This document shows positions 8,843-17,965 of a stretch of 64,000 nt of DNA, piece by piece. The position numbers and the translations under genes were made by a program. Positions within the stretch are counted from its first letter, which is position 1, and every line of letters starts with the position of its first letter. This DNA comes from Acidobacteriota bacterium. GTDB taxonomy: Bacteria > Actinomycetota > Acidimicrobiia > Acidimicrobiales > RAAP-2. The stretch spans positions 20,809 to 84,808 of the forward strand of contig JAGXAY010000003.1 of NCBI GenBank assembly GCA_018971385.1, given 5' to 3'. The notes beneath the pieces are model-generated. The model was given only the letters and a program-made list of their open reading frames with translations. It ran no database searches and was not told where the DNA came from.

Positions 8843-9742
8843 CTAGACGCTGGCCGCGATGACTGCGGCCGCGTCTCTCGACTCGAAGGTGAAGCCCGCT
8901 TCCGTGAGGGCGCGAGGGACCACGCGCTGGGAAGCGAGAACCGTGCCCTCTGCCATCTCCGTACCGAGTACCAGGCGAAGAGCGAACGCCGGGACTCGAG
9001 CCAGCGTCGGGCGACGCAGAGCCCGACCGAGAAGAGTCGTGAACTCGGCGTTCGTACACGCGTCGGGAGCCACCAGGTTGACCGGACCCTCGAGAGAAGA
9101 GGTGAGGAGAAACAGGAGGGCGCGAACCTCGTCACGGCGCGTAATGAGCGACATCCACTGACGCCCCGTACCGAGTCGTCCCCCGAGGCCGAGTCGAAAG
9201 AGGGGACGCACTCGAGCGAGTAGTCCACCCGCCGGGTCCATCACCAGACCGGTGCGCGCCGTGACTACCGAAGTCCCCGCACTCGCGAGGTCCCGGGCCG
9301 CGGCCTCCCACTCCCGACAGACTTCCGCCAGAAAGTCACTCCCGACGGAGGATGACTCGTCGAGAACTTCGTCCCCACGTGGGCCGTAAATGCCGATGGC
9401 GGACGCGTTGATCACCCGACCCACTCCACCGGCGGCGTCCATCACACCACGCAGTGCCCGGGTCGTCGACAAGCGGGACTGGAGGATCTCCTCCCGGTAG
9501 TGCGCGCTCCATCGTCGATCGGCCACACCGGCTCCGGCCAGGTTAACGATGGCGTCCACACCACCACTCGCGCGCACCCGCTCCACGTCGACCTCCCCGG
9601 TCGAGGGGTCCCAGCGAATGTCGTCAACGCCGAGAGATCCGCCGGGACGCACGAGTCGAACCACCGAGTGACCGGCCTCATCGAGCGCAGCACTCAACGC
9701 CGAACCAATAAATCCGCTCGAGCCCGCGATGATGACCCTCAC
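8843..9742 (-). CDS. TIGR01777-type NAD(P)-binding epimerase (SDR39U1/YfcH family)
   Basis: The 299-residue protein has the Rossmann start MRVIIAGSSGFIGSAL and the family-specific run NLAGAGVADRRWSAHYREEILQSRL. NASAIGIYGPRGDE, the GTGRQWMSLITRRDEVRA core and a C-terminal DUF1731-like part (RVPAFALRLVLGTEMAEGTV) follow. Members are conserved SDR-like proteins without a firmly assigned substrate. It starts with GTG inside the stop of the leucyl aminopeptidase gene (GTGA), so the two are co-translated. That coupling says little about its reaction. Confidence 0.88.
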   Translation of the reverse strand: MRVIIAGSSGFIGSALSAALDEAGHSVVRLVRPGGSLGVDDIRWDPSTGEVDVERVRASGGVDAIVNLAGAGVADRRWSAHYREEILQSRLSTTRALRGVMDAAGGVGRVINASAIGIYGPRGDEVLDESSSVGSDFLAEVCREWEAAARDLASAGTSVVTARTGLVMDPAGGLLARVRPLFRLGLGGRLGTGRQWMSLITRRDEVRALLFLLTSSLEGPVNLVAPDACTNAEFTTLLGRALRRPTLARVPAFALRLVLGTEMAEGTVLASQRVVPRALTEAGFTFESRDAAAVIAASV

Positions 9743-11247
9743 GAGACGGACTGTCTCGCGAGCGACTCGAGGTACCGCGCGAGAGTTCGGGCCCCGAAGG
9801 CCGTCGCTCCCTTGGTCACGTACCCCCGGGTCTGATCACTTCGACCGGGCCCCGCAATATCGAGGTGGGCCCAGGGCCGCGTTCCCACGAAGCGCTGGAG
9901 GAAGAGGGCGGCGGTGATGGAGCCGGCACCGCCGCCCTTCGCAATATTGCGTAGGTCGGCGACGTCCGATTCGAGAAGTCGGGCGTAGGACTCGACGAGC
10001 GGCAGACGCCACAGGGATTCACCCGCATCGCGCCCCGCCTCTTCCAGTTGACGGGCCACTTCGTCCGAGGACGAGAACAGCCCTCCCACTTCGTCGCCGA
10101 GAGCGACCCGCTGGGCGCCGGTCAACGTGGCGACATCGATGATGACGTCGGGATTCGCCTCCACCGCCAAGCTCAGGGCGTCGGCGAGAATCACCCGACC
10201 TTCCGCGTCGGTGTTCAGAATTTCGATCGTCGTACCGTTACGGGCCGTGACCACATCCCCCGGCTTCGTAGCGCGATCGCCCGTGAGGTTCTCCGTCAGC
10301 GCCGCGATAGCGGTGACCCGCAGGGGCACCCGTAGCCGCGCGACCATCGAGAGGGCCGCCATCACGATGGCGGCGCCCGACATGTCCGTCTTCATCGCCA
10401 TCATCGACTCGGCCGGCTTCAACGAGAGTCCACCCGAGTCGAAGGTCACGCCCTTACCGACGAGGACGACGTGAGCTCGCGCGTCACTCGGGCGGTAGCG
10501 CGCGTAGACGAGTCGAGTGGGTTCCGCCGATCCGGCACCCACGGCGAGTAGTCCTCCGAGGCCCTCCTCACGAATGGTCGACTCCGTCCAAATCTCGACG
10601 CCGGTGTCGGGGTCCGAACCGAGGCGGTGGGCGAACTTCTTCGCTAACTCTTTGGGCGTGGCGTGACCGGCCGGAGTATCGATCAGCCGCTTCGCCCAGT
10701 TCGTCGCGTCGGCCACCACCACGGCACGCTGCAAACCCCTCGACACCGCATCGTGATCGGCGACACTCGGCAGTGGGGAGCCCACGGGTGCGACAAGGAG
10801 TTCCCCGCTCGCGTCGGGAGTCTTGTAGTCGTACGCCGCGAGAAGCGCTCCCGTCACGAGAGCCTCCCCCGTGAGCTCAAGATCCACCGAGTACTCGGTC
10901 GGAACGAGAATGGCCACGTCGGATCCGACCGCGCGAGCGCGAGGGGCGAGTTGCGCACCGACCTGGCGCCACGCCTCGGGGGACGCGACAGACTCCGCTG
11001 AGCCGAGGCTAACGAGCACCACGAGCGCACCACTGACGGTCGAGAGAACGACACTCGATCCGGCGACGCTACTTAGTCCCCGGCGTCGACACCACTCGGC
11101 GTCGAGAGTGCGGGGAATGTCGACATCACCGACGCGCTGGGCCAAGGAGGCTTCGAGGCGGGCGCCCTCCTCGTCCACCGTCAGTGGCAGCGCCACCACC
11201 GGGGCCGACAACGCTTCGGCGAGAGGCACGACACGGGCATTGTTCAC
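9739..11247 (-). CDS. pepA: leucyl aminopeptidase (M17)
   Basis: The protein has 502 residues with the chosen GTG start (VNNARVV...), which is preceded by GAAGGAGTCAAC, a near-perfect ribosome-binding site, and overlaps the upstream stop by four bases. A further 43 codons are open upstream but lie inside the adenosyltransferase gene. The M17 metal-site motifs are complete: GKGVTFDSGGLSLKPA, KTDMSGAA and NTDAEGRVILADAL. The enzyme removes N-terminal residues from peptides in the cytosol and usually forms hexamers. It lies between the adenosyltransferase and an SDR-like gene in one operon. Confidence 0.93.
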   Translation of the reverse strand: MNNARVVPLAEALSAPVVALPLTVDEEGARLEASLAQRVGDVDIPRTLDAEWCRRRGLSSVAGSSVVLSTVSGALVVLVSLGSAESVASPEAWRQVGAQLAPRARAVGSDVAILVPTEYSVDLELTGEALVTGALLAAYDYKTPDASGELLVAPVGSPLPSVADHDAVSRGLQRAVVVADATNWAKRLIDTPAGHATPKELAKKFAHRLGSDPDTGVEIWTESTIREEGLGGLLAVGAGSAEPTRLVYARYRPSDARAHVVLVGKGVTFDSGGLSLKPAESMMAMKTDMSGAAIVMAALSMVARLRVPLRVTAIAALTENLTGDRATKPGDVVTARNGTTIEILNTDAEGRVILADALSLAVEANPDVIIDVATLTGAQRVALGDEVGGLFSSSDEVARQLEEAGRDAGESLWRLPLVESYARLLESDVADLRNIAKGGGAGSITAALFLQRFVGTRPWAHLDIAGPGRSDQTRGYVTKGATAFGARTLARYLESLARQSVS

Positions 11248-11795
11248 GTTGACTCCTTCGTCGACACGTTTCGTACTACGCGATGGGAGGGTCCCTCGGC
11301 AACCCGCGCGAGAGTCCACACGAGATCGCTCAGCCGGTTGAGGTAGTTCACTGCCAAGCTCTCCTCGAACTGGCACCGAACGACCGCCCGCTCCGCGCGG
11401 CGCACCACGGTTCGCGCCACGTCGAGCGCGGCCGACAACTGAGTCTCACCGGGAACGACGAACTCGTCGGGCATGACCACCACATCAGACCACCGGTCGA
11501 TCGCATTCTCGAGTCGCTGGACCATGTCCGGGCTCACTCGAGTGCGACCTTCCTCCAGGCGATCGCGGTGATTCGGTGCGGAGGCCACTTCAGCCATCAA
11601 TATCCAGAGGTCTCGCTGACACTCAACGATCTGAGCGGCGATCTCGCCGTCGGCCAGGCTGCGCGCCCAGCCCAGCGAAGCCTGGGCTTCGTCGACGCAT
11701 CCGTTGGCCTCAATAACGTCGGAGGCCTTCTCTACTCGCCCGCCAAAGAGGAGTCCCGTCGTCCCGTCGTCGCCCCGCTTGGTGTAGATCTTCAC
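11244..11795 (-). CDS. pduO: ATP:cob(I)alamin adenosyltransferase, PduO type
   Basis: The 183-residue protein begins MKIYTKRGDDGTTGLLFGGRV, the ATP-binding N-terminus of PduO-type adenosyltransferases. It carries VDEAQASLGWAR and, towards the end, ARTVVRRAERAVV and NYLNRLSDLVWTLAR, which include the conserved Arg and Asn residues of the helical bundle. It converts cob(I)alamin to adenosylcobalamin, the cofactor of acyl-CoA mutases such as the one at 5376-6932. The start is GTG with TACGCT seven bases upstream. It is divergent from metH, so two cobalamin genes share one short promoter region. Confidence 0.93.
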   Translation of the reverse strand: MKIYTKRGDDGTTGLLFGGRVEKASDVIEANGCVDEAQASLGWARSLADGEIAAQIVECQRDLWILMAEVASAPNHRDRLEEGRTRVSPDMVQRLENAIDRWSDVVVMPDEFVVPGETQLSAALDVARTVVRRAERAVVRCQFEESLAVNYLNRLSDLVWTLARVAEGPSHRVVRNVSTKEST

Positions 11796-11802
11796 CCTGA
11801 TA

Positions 11803-11808
11803 AGCGTA
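11803..11808 (-). promoter_or_regulatory. -10 element of the adenosyltransferase operon
   Basis: TACGCT ends seven bases before the GTG; no ribosome-binding site is seen. It lies in the 47-bp spacer shared with metH. Confidence 0.5.
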
Positions 11809-11827
11809 GTGAGTGGAGTCGGACCGG

Positions 11828-11833
11828 TAGCCT
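11828..11833 (+). promoter_or_regulatory. -10 element of metH
   Basis: TAGCCT ends nine bases before the metH ATG, compatible with a leaderless or nearly leaderless mRNA. The spacer is too short to hold a cobalamin riboswitch. Confidence 0.45.
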
Positions 11834-11842
11834 GTCGAAGCG

Positions 11843-14800
11843 ATGACCGCTTCTTCGCCCGGCCCGGGCTCCGACTTCTCTTCCCACGACCCCTACCTGA
11901 AGGCTCTCTCGTCCGGAGTCCTCATCTACGACGGGGCGATGGGCACCAACCTGCAGGTGCAGGGACTCAGTGCCGACGACTTCGGCGGGGCCGCCTTGGA
12001 GGGGTGCAACGAAATCCTCGTCGTGACGAAGCCTTCCGCCATTGAAACGGTTCACCGCTCCTTCTTGGACGTGGGGGTCGACGTCATCGAGACCGACTCA
12101 TTTGGTTCGTTTTCCGTGGTGCTGAACGAATACGGCATCGCCGACCGCGCCTTCGAGTTGTCGCACCAGTCGGCCGTCCTGGCCCGGCGTGTCGCCGACG
12201 AGTACTCGAGCGCTACTCAGCCTCGATTCGTCGCCGGGTCCATTGGCCCCGGGACGAAGTTCCCAACACTCGGCCAGATCAGCTACGACGAGTTGAGTGC
12301 CAGTTACGAGGAGATGGCCTACGGACTCCTCGAAGGTGGGGTGGACGTTCTGCTCGTCGAAACAATGTTCGACCTCCTCTCCGGTAAGGCGGCCATTAAC
12401 GCCTGTAAACGAGCGATGGCCCGTCACGGCCGTCGCGTGCCCATTCAGGCCCAGGTCACCATCGAGTTGACGGGACGGATGTTGCCCGGGACCGAAATCG
12501 CCGCCGCCATCACCTCTCTCAGCGCCCTCGGGATTGACGCCCTCGGGATTAACTGCGCCACCGGTCCGGTCGAAATGTACGAACCTCTGCGCACCTTGTC
12601 GGAGAGCTCCGGTATCCCCGTGACCGTCCTGCCGAACGCGGGGCTACCTAGCGTGGTCGATGGGCACATGCACTACGACCTCGGACCCGAGGCCCTGGCC
12701 GAACACCTGTCTCACTTCGTCAGTGACTACGGCGTCTCGGTCGTGGGCGGTTGCTGCGGTACGACGCCGGAACACCTGGCCGCCGTCGTCAACGCGGTGC
12801 GCCCCCTCGAGCGCGCCTCTCGCCACCCGGTCATTGAACCGGCCGTGGCGTCGATCTACTCAGTCACCACCTACGACCAGGACCGTTCCGTCTTGCTCGT
12901 GGGTGAGCGCACCAACGCCAACGGTTCGAAGAAGTTCCGCGAGGCCATGCTCGCGGGTGACTGGGACACCTGCGTGGCCATTGGTCGAGCCCAGATCGCC
13001 GAAGGAGCCCACCTTCTCGACGTGTGCGTGGACTACACCGGCGCGGACGGGGTGTCGGACATGAACGAAGTGATGTCCCGGTTGGCGACCCAGTCTTCCG
13101 TACCCATCATGGTCGACACGACCGAGGCCCCGGTCGCTCGAGCGGCGCTCACCTGGCTCGGGGGAAAGGCCATTCTCAACTCGGTCAACCTCGAGGAGGG
13201 TGACGCTCCCGGAACTCGCCTCGACTCCTTTCTCTCCCTCGCCGCCGAGTTCGGAGCGGGCGTGGTGGCGACCTGCATCGACGAGGAGGGCCAGGCCCGA
13301 ACCGCCGACTGGAAGGTCCGCGCGGCCCGAGCGATTACCGACATCGCGGTCGATCGATACGGACTCGACGCTCGCGATATTTTCATCGACCCCCTCGCCC
13401 TTCCGCTCTCGACCGGTATGGAGGAGTCCCGTCGCGACGGTATCGAAACTATTGAGGCGATTCGCCGTATTAAGAGTGAGTTGCCGGGCGTTCGGACGAT
13501 TCTCGGTCTCTCCAACATCTCCTTCGGATTGAACGCAGCGGCCCGTCAGGTCCTGAACTCCGTCTTTCTTCACGAGTGCGCCGAAGCCGGGCTCGACGCG
13601 GCCATCGTCCACGCCTCGAAGATTCTCCCACTCGCCAAGGTGGACCCGCACGCGCGAGAACTCTGCCTCGACCTCATCTACGACCGGCGCCGGGAGGGTT
13701 ACGACCCCCTCTCCGACCTCCTCGTTCACTTCGAGGGGGCCACGACCGCCCAGTCGAGCGGCCCGGCCCTCGACGATCTGGCCCTCGAGGAGCGACTACG
13801 TCGTCGCATCATTGACGGTGTCCGCGTTGGTCTCGAGGCCGACCTCGACGAGGCCATGGCCGAGGGGCGCGCCCCTCTCGACATTGTGAACGACATCCTG
13901 CTCGACGGCATGCGCGAGGTGGGAGCGCTGTTCGCGAGCGGGGAGATGCAACTCCCCTTTGTACTCCAGAGCGCCGAAACGATGAAGGCGGCGGTCGCCC
14001 ACCTCGAGCCCCACATGGAACGCAGTGACCAGGGGGGACGCGGCACCGTGGTACTGGCCACGGTGAAGGGTGACGTCCACGACATCGGTAAGAACCTGGT
14101 GGACATCATCTTGACCAACAACGGCTACCAGGTGGTGAATCTCGGTATCAAAGTCGGTATTAACGAGATGATCAACGCCGTCGAGGAGCACCGGGCCGAC
14201 GCTCTCGGCATGAGCGGGCTTCTCGTGAAGTCCACTCTCATCATGCGCGAGAACTTGGAGCTGATGAACGACCGGGGCCTCAGTCACGTGCCGGTCTTGC
14301 TCGGAGGGGCGGCCCTCACGCGGACCTACGTTGAACGGGACCTGCGCTCCGTCTACGACGGCCGTGTCTTCTACGGCAAGGACGCCTTCGAGGGGCTCGC
14401 CGTACTCGACCGCCTATCCGAAATTCGACGCGGGCAGCTCGAGGACGACCAGTTCGGTCGGGTGATTTCGACCTCCACGGTGCAGCGTCGATTCCGCGAA
14501 GAGCCCCGAGAGGTGGAGGGTCTCCCCCGGCGCGCTCCGTCAGTGTCCGCGGATACGGAGTTGTTCGACCCCCCCTTCATCGGTTCTCGCGTGGCGAAGG
14601 GTATTTCGCTCGACGACATCGCCGACTACCTCAACCTCACCGCCCTCTTTCGTAACCAGTGGGGTTACCGGCCCGAAGAGGGCGAGAACGACGCCGCGTT
14701 CAAGGAGAGGGTCAGCGCCATCCTGCGGGAGCAACTGGCCCTCGCCAAGGCGGAGAACCTTCTCGTGCCCCAAGTGGTCTGGGGCCACTTTCCCGTCGCC

Positions 14801-15346
14801 GCCGACGGAAACGACCTTGTCGTCTTCGAGGACGACTCGCGGACCTCCGAGCGAGCTCGCTTCCACTTCCCCCGTCAGATCACCGATCCGTATCTCTGTA
14901 TCGCCGACTTCTTTCGACCGCGGGAGAGTTCCGACCGGGACTACGCCAGCTTCATGCTGGTCACCATGGGCGAAAGAGTCTCGGAACGCACCCGCGAACT
15001 CTTCGAGGCTAACCACTACCGGGACTACCTCTTGCTCCACGGACTCGGCGTGGAGATGGCCGAGGCCCTGGCCGAACTCTGGCACCGGCGCATTCGCGAA
15101 GAGCGCGGATTTGGCGACGAGGACGGACCGACGCTCTTCGGCCTCTTTCGTCAGCAGTACCGGGGCGGACGCTACTCCTGGGGATATCCGGCCTGTCCCG
15201 ATTTGTCGGACAATCAGACGGTTGCTGAACTTCTCGGCGCGGACCGCATTGGGGTGACGGTGTCGGAAGGCTTCCAACTGCACCCGGAACAGACGACCGA
15301 CGCCATTATCTGTCACCACCCCATGGCCAAGTACTTCGTCGCCTAG
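11843..15346 (+). CDS. metH: cobalamin-dependent methionine synthase
   Basis: The 1167-residue protein has all four MetH modules in order. The homocysteine-binding barrel (to ~320) has zinc ligands Cys238, Cys304 and Cys305 (GGCCG). The methyl-tetrahydrofolate barrel (~340-610) starts GERTNANGSKKF. The cap and B12 domain (~640-870) has the cobalt ligand His746 in GDVHDIGKN, and the C-terminal activation domain ends RYSWGYPACPD...HPMAKYFVA. It transfers methyl from methyl-THF through cobalamin to homocysteine. It is slightly shorter than the E. coli enzyme. Its TAG shares CTAG with the stop of the convergent epimerase gene. Confidence 0.97.
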   Translation: MTASSPGPGSDFSSHDPYLKALSSGVLIYDGAMGTNLQVQGLSADDFGGAALEGCNEILVVTKPSAIETVHRSFLDVGVDVIETDSFGSFSVVLNEYGIADRAFELSHQSAVLARRVADEYSSATQPRFVAGSIGPGTKFPTLGQISYDELSASYEEMAYGLLEGGVDVLLVETMFDLLSGKAAINACKRAMARHGRRVPIQAQVTIELTGRMLPGTEIAAAITSLSALGIDALGINCATGPVEMYEPLRTLSESSGIPVTVLPNAGLPSVVDGHMHYDLGPEALAEHLSHFVSDYGVSVVGGCCGTTPEHLAAVVNAVRPLERASRHPVIEPAVASIYSVTTYDQDRSVLLVGERTNANGSKKFREAMLAGDWDTCVAIGRAQIAEGAHLLDVCVDYTGADGVSDMNEVMSRLATQSSVPIMVDTTEAPVARAALTWLGGKAILNSVNLEEGDAPGTRLDSFLSLAAEFGAGVVATCIDEEGQARTADWKVRAARAITDIAVDRYGLDARDIFIDPLALPLSTGMEESRRDGIETIEAIRRIKSELPGVRTILGLSNISFGLNAAARQVLNSVFLHECAEAGLDAAIVHASKILPLAKVDPHARELCLDLIYDRRREGYDPLSDLLVHFEGATTAQSSGPALDDLALEERLRRRIIDGVRVGLEADLDEAMAEGRAPLDIVNDILLDGMREVGALFASGEMQLPFVLQSAETMKAAVAHLEPHMERSDQGGRGTVVLATVKGDVHDIGKNLVDIILTNNGYQVVNLGIKVGINEMINAVEEHRADALGMSGLLVKSTLIMRENLELMNDRGLSHVPVLLGGAALTRTYVERDLRSVYDGRVFYGKDAFEGLAVLDRLSEIRRGQLEDDQFGRVISTSTVQRRFREEPREVEGLPRRAPSVSADTELFDPPFIGSRVAKGISLDDIADYLNLTALFRNQWGYRPEEGENDAAFKERVSAILREQLALAKAENLLVPQVVWGHFPVAADGNDLVVFEDDSRTSERARFHFPRQITDPYLCIADFFRPRESSDRDYASFMLVTMGERVSERTRELFEANHYRDYLLLHGLGVEMAEALAELWHRRIREERGFGDEDGPTLFGLFRQQYRGGRYSWGYPACPDLSDNQTVAELLGADRIGVTVSEGFQLHPEQTTDAIICHHPMAKYFVA

Positions 15347-16341
15347 AACTCTCCAGCTTCGGCCGCCGCCACCAGACGTTGCTCCGTCGTCGGCCGCAGA
15401 CCCGCCCGCCGTTCACGCCACAGACCCCGGGCCACCTCGTCGTCGACGACGTCGCGCACGGTTTCGGCGAGTCGGCGCACGTCGAGCCCAGCGTCAAAGG
15501 CCGCCGAGATGTCCCGGCGAGCAAAACCCTCGTACTCGCCCCCCTCGGGCAGCCACAGGGGAATCGAGTCCGGTCCGGACCACGCCGAGACTCCGTGGGC
15601 GCTCAAGACGGACTCGGGGACCGGAAGGAAGTCACCCGCAAATCCGCAGACGTCAGCCACCGATTCGAGTACTTCGACGAGGGGTGTCGAGGGACCACCG
15701 ACGTTATGGACGCCCACGAGCCCCTCGTCGGCACTGCGGAGCACCCACTCCGCGACGTCGCGCACGTCCACTAACTGCACCACGCTGTCGGGGGAGTCGG
15801 GAACGACAACCGGCGCGTCGACGTCACGCGACAATCGCGCCGGCCAGTAGCCGAATCGGTCACTCGGGTCACCGGGCCCCACGAGCAGACCCGGGCGAAG
15901 GACGTGGAGCCGGTCCCCGACTCGCTCCCGACAGATCGCTTCCGATCGTGACTTCAGCCCCGGGTACGCCTCATCCCCGGCGCCTTCCGTGAGCGGGGCG
16001 CTCAGCTCCGCCGTTTCGTCGGCCCAGGGCTGATCGTGACGCGCGTAGACCGAACACGAGGAGACGTACGTCCAGTGTCCCGCCCGAGCTCCCAACTCCC
16101 GGAGCGCTTCGTCGACGAAACTGGGCTGAGTCGCCACCTCGACGACGAAGTCAAAGGTGCCCTCGAGCGCGCGATAGACCACCGGGCCCCAGCGCCGATC
16201 GGCCACCACGGAGGTGACCCCCAGGGGAAATCCCCCGGAGTCACCCCGGGCGAGACACACCACCTCGTCACCCGCGTCGAGCGCGAGTTCGGCGATTGCG
16301 GCCGACAGAAACGTCGTGCCGCCGAGGACGAGAACGCGCAC
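15343..16341 (-). CDS. NAD-dependent epimerase/dehydratase-like protein
   Basis: The 332-residue SDR-type protein starts with MRVLVLGGTTFLSAAIAELAL, a Rossmann motif of the GGTxFL type found in mRNA-binding/epimerase-like proteins. A SSCSVYARHD segment follows in the place of the catalytic Ser, with VLRPGLLVGPGDPSDRF and VDVRDVAEWVL after it. The substrate is unknown. The start is GTG one base after the stop of the lipB-lipA gene, so it is probably the last gene of the lpd operon. It converges on metH with a shared CTAG. Confidence 0.8.
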   Translation of the reverse strand: MRVLVLGGTTFLSAAIAELALDAGDEVVCLARGDSGGFPLGVTSVVADRRWGPVVYRALEGTFDFVVEVATQPSFVDEALRELGARAGHWTYVSSCSVYARHDQPWADETAELSAPLTEGAGDEAYPGLKSRSEAICRERVGDRLHVLRPGLLVGPGDPSDRFGYWPARLSRDVDAPVVVPDSPDSVVQLVDVRDVAEWVLRSADEGLVGVHNVGGPSTPLVEVLESVADVCGFAGDFLPVPESVLSAHGVSAWSGPDSIPLWLPEGGEYEGFARRDISAAFDAGLDVRRLAETVRDVVDDEVARGLWRERRAGLRPTTEQRLVAAAEAGEF

Positions 16342-16342
16342 C

Positions 16343-17965
16343 CTAGCGTCGCGTGGACAACGCGACCGGAGTGTGATCGAGCGCTTCGCGAGCGTGGTAG
16401 CTCGAGCGCGTCAGGGGAGAGGACTGCACGTGGGACAGTCCCACCGAGCGACCGTACTCGGCGAGTCGATCGAACTCCGCCGGCTCCCAGTAGCGCGACA
16501 CTGGAATGTGGCGGGCGCTGGGGCGCAAATACTGCCCGATGGTGGCGATCTGGACCCCGACGGCCGCGAGGTCGCTCAAGGTCACCTGGACCTCGTCTTC
16601 GGTCTCACCCAAACCCACCATCAAGCCCGACTTGGTCACCAGACCGGCCGCGGCACCCCGGGCGAGAACGGTGAGACTCCGGTGGTAGGCCGCGGAGGGC
16701 CGCACGGCGTGTTGGAGGCGAGCCACCGTCTCAATGTTGTGGTTGAGTACGTCGGGACGCGCGTCAATAATCAGCTGAAGGTCCCGGGGAGAACCTTTCA
16801 GGTCCGAAATGAGAACTTCCACCGCGGTCTCCGGCGACACTTCGCGAATAGCCCGAATCGTGTCGGCGATTGCTCCCGCTCCCCCGTCATCGAGATCGTC
16901 GCGCGCGACGCACGTCACGACCGCGTGGCGTAGCCCGAGCCGTACGACGGCTTCGGCCACTCGTGCGGGTTCCGTCGGATCGAGCGGGAGAGGTTTTCTC
17001 GTGTCAATGAGGCAGAACCCGCAGTTACGAGTGCACCGCTCACCGTTCACCATGAACGTCGCCGTACCGTCTCGCCAACACTCGAAGATGTTGGGGCACC
17101 CCGCCTCTTCGCATACCGTCACCAAGCGAAGGTCCTCCGTGAGAGTACGGAGACTCTGATACTCCGACCCCATGTGGGCTTCGATGCGGAGCCACTCGGG
17201 CTTTCTCGTCGCGAGGGGGAGCGCCGTCTCGAGATCAACGCCCGCCTTACGGAGACGACGAATGAGGGGCCGCTCCTCGCTCACTTCCGCGCGAGCACGC
17301 TCCACGCGAGCGACGCGCTCTGAGCCACCCAAGTGAGCCACCAGAGCCCGTCCGAGACGCTCCTCGACGACCTCGTCGCTGACGTCGAGGCCGAGCGACT
17401 GGAGCGATCCCACCGGCTTATCGGGGATCCCGCAGGGCACGATAAGCCGAAACGCGTCGAGATCGACACTCACGTTGAGGGCCACTCCGTGAAGAGTGCG
17501 ACGACGACCGTCCTCCGTGCGGATGGTGCGCGCCCCCACGGCGGCGATCTTGTGGGGCCGTGAGTCGAGCCGAGCCCACACTCCCGGATACCCGTCGAGG
17601 CGACCCACGAGACCAAGGACACCCTCGGCGTCGAGGTCTCGTACCGCCTCAATCACGGCGTCTTCCATTCGTCCGACGTGCTCACGCCCCGCTCCCGGGT
17701 GGTCGGCAACGGTCACGACGGGCCACGCAACCACTTGGCCGGGGCCGTGAAAGGTGATGTCGCCCCCCCGATCGGTTTGCACCACTTCCGCGTTGAGCAG
17801 CGCCGGAGCGACGAGGAAATGTTCCTCCTTCGCTCGGACCCCCTTGGTGTACACGGGCCAGTGCTGAAACAACAACACGTAGTCCCGGGGTCCCCGCGCG
17901 AGAGCGCGCTGCAGGTCGTCCGCCTCCCCAAAACTGATCCGGCCGAGGTGGCGTCGCTCAATCAC
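16343..17965 (-). CDS. lipB-lipA: fused octanoyltransferase-lipoyl synthase (LipB-LipA)
   Basis: One uninterrupted 540-codon frame carries both lipoate enzymes. Residues ~1-215 are LipB, with RGGDITFHGPGQ, Lys139 in HKIAAVG and the acyl-accepting Cys178 in PCGIPDKPVGSL. Residues ~255-540 are LipA. They have the auxiliary-cluster cysteines 285, 290 and 296 (CX4CX5C), the radical-SAM cysteines 311, 315 and 318 (CX3CX2C) and the C-terminal RSSY. The ~40-residue joint is charged (RVARVERARAEVSEERPLIRR). LipB places octanoate on E2 or GcvH and LipA inserts two sulfurs, so one protein could do both steps. The GTG start overlaps the stop of the E2 gene, the likely substrate. No frameshift or internal stop is needed to read the fusion. 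Confidence 0.94.
   Translation of the reverse strand: MIERRHLGRISFGEADDLQRALARGPRDYVLLFQHWPVYTKGVRAKEEHFLVAPALLNAEVVQTDRGGDITFHGPGQVVAWPVVTVADHPGAGREHVGRMEDAVIEAVRDLDAEGVLGLVGRLDGYPGVWARLDSRPHKIAAVGARTIRTEDGRRRTLHGVALNVSVDLDAFRLIVPCGIPDKPVGSLQSLGLDVSDEVVEERLGRALVAHLGGSERVARVERARAEVSEERPLIRRLRKAGVDLETALPLATRKPEWLRIEAHMGSEYQSLRTLTEDLRLVTVCEEAGCPNIFECWRDGTATFMVNGERCTRNCGFCLIDTRKPLPLDPTEPARVAEAVVRLGLRHAVVTCVARDDLDDGGAGAIADTIRAIREVSPETAVEVLISDLKGSPRDLQLIIDARPDVLNHNIETVARLQHAVRPSAAYHRSLTVLARGAAAGLVTKSGLMVGLGETEDEVQVTLSDLAAVGVQIATIGQYLRPSARHIPVSRYWEPAEFDRLAEYGRSVGLSHVQSSPLTRSSYHAREALDHTPVALSTRR

Noticed and set aside
11796..11842. Cobalamin riboswitch before metH or the adenosyltransferase
   Set aside because: The spacer is only 47 bp and both genes have -10-like boxes 7-9 bases before their starts. 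There is no room for the ~200-base riboswitch.
13796..15319. Open frames antisense to metH
   Set aside because: metH is intact with all four modules; the antisense frames show only shadow composition.
16343..17965. Separate lipB and lipA genes joined by a sequencing error
   Set aside because: The joint is a continuous in-frame coding stretch with normal composition, and there is no overlapping stop/start pair of the kind used at every other gene junction here. It is kept as a fusion, though not checked on reads.
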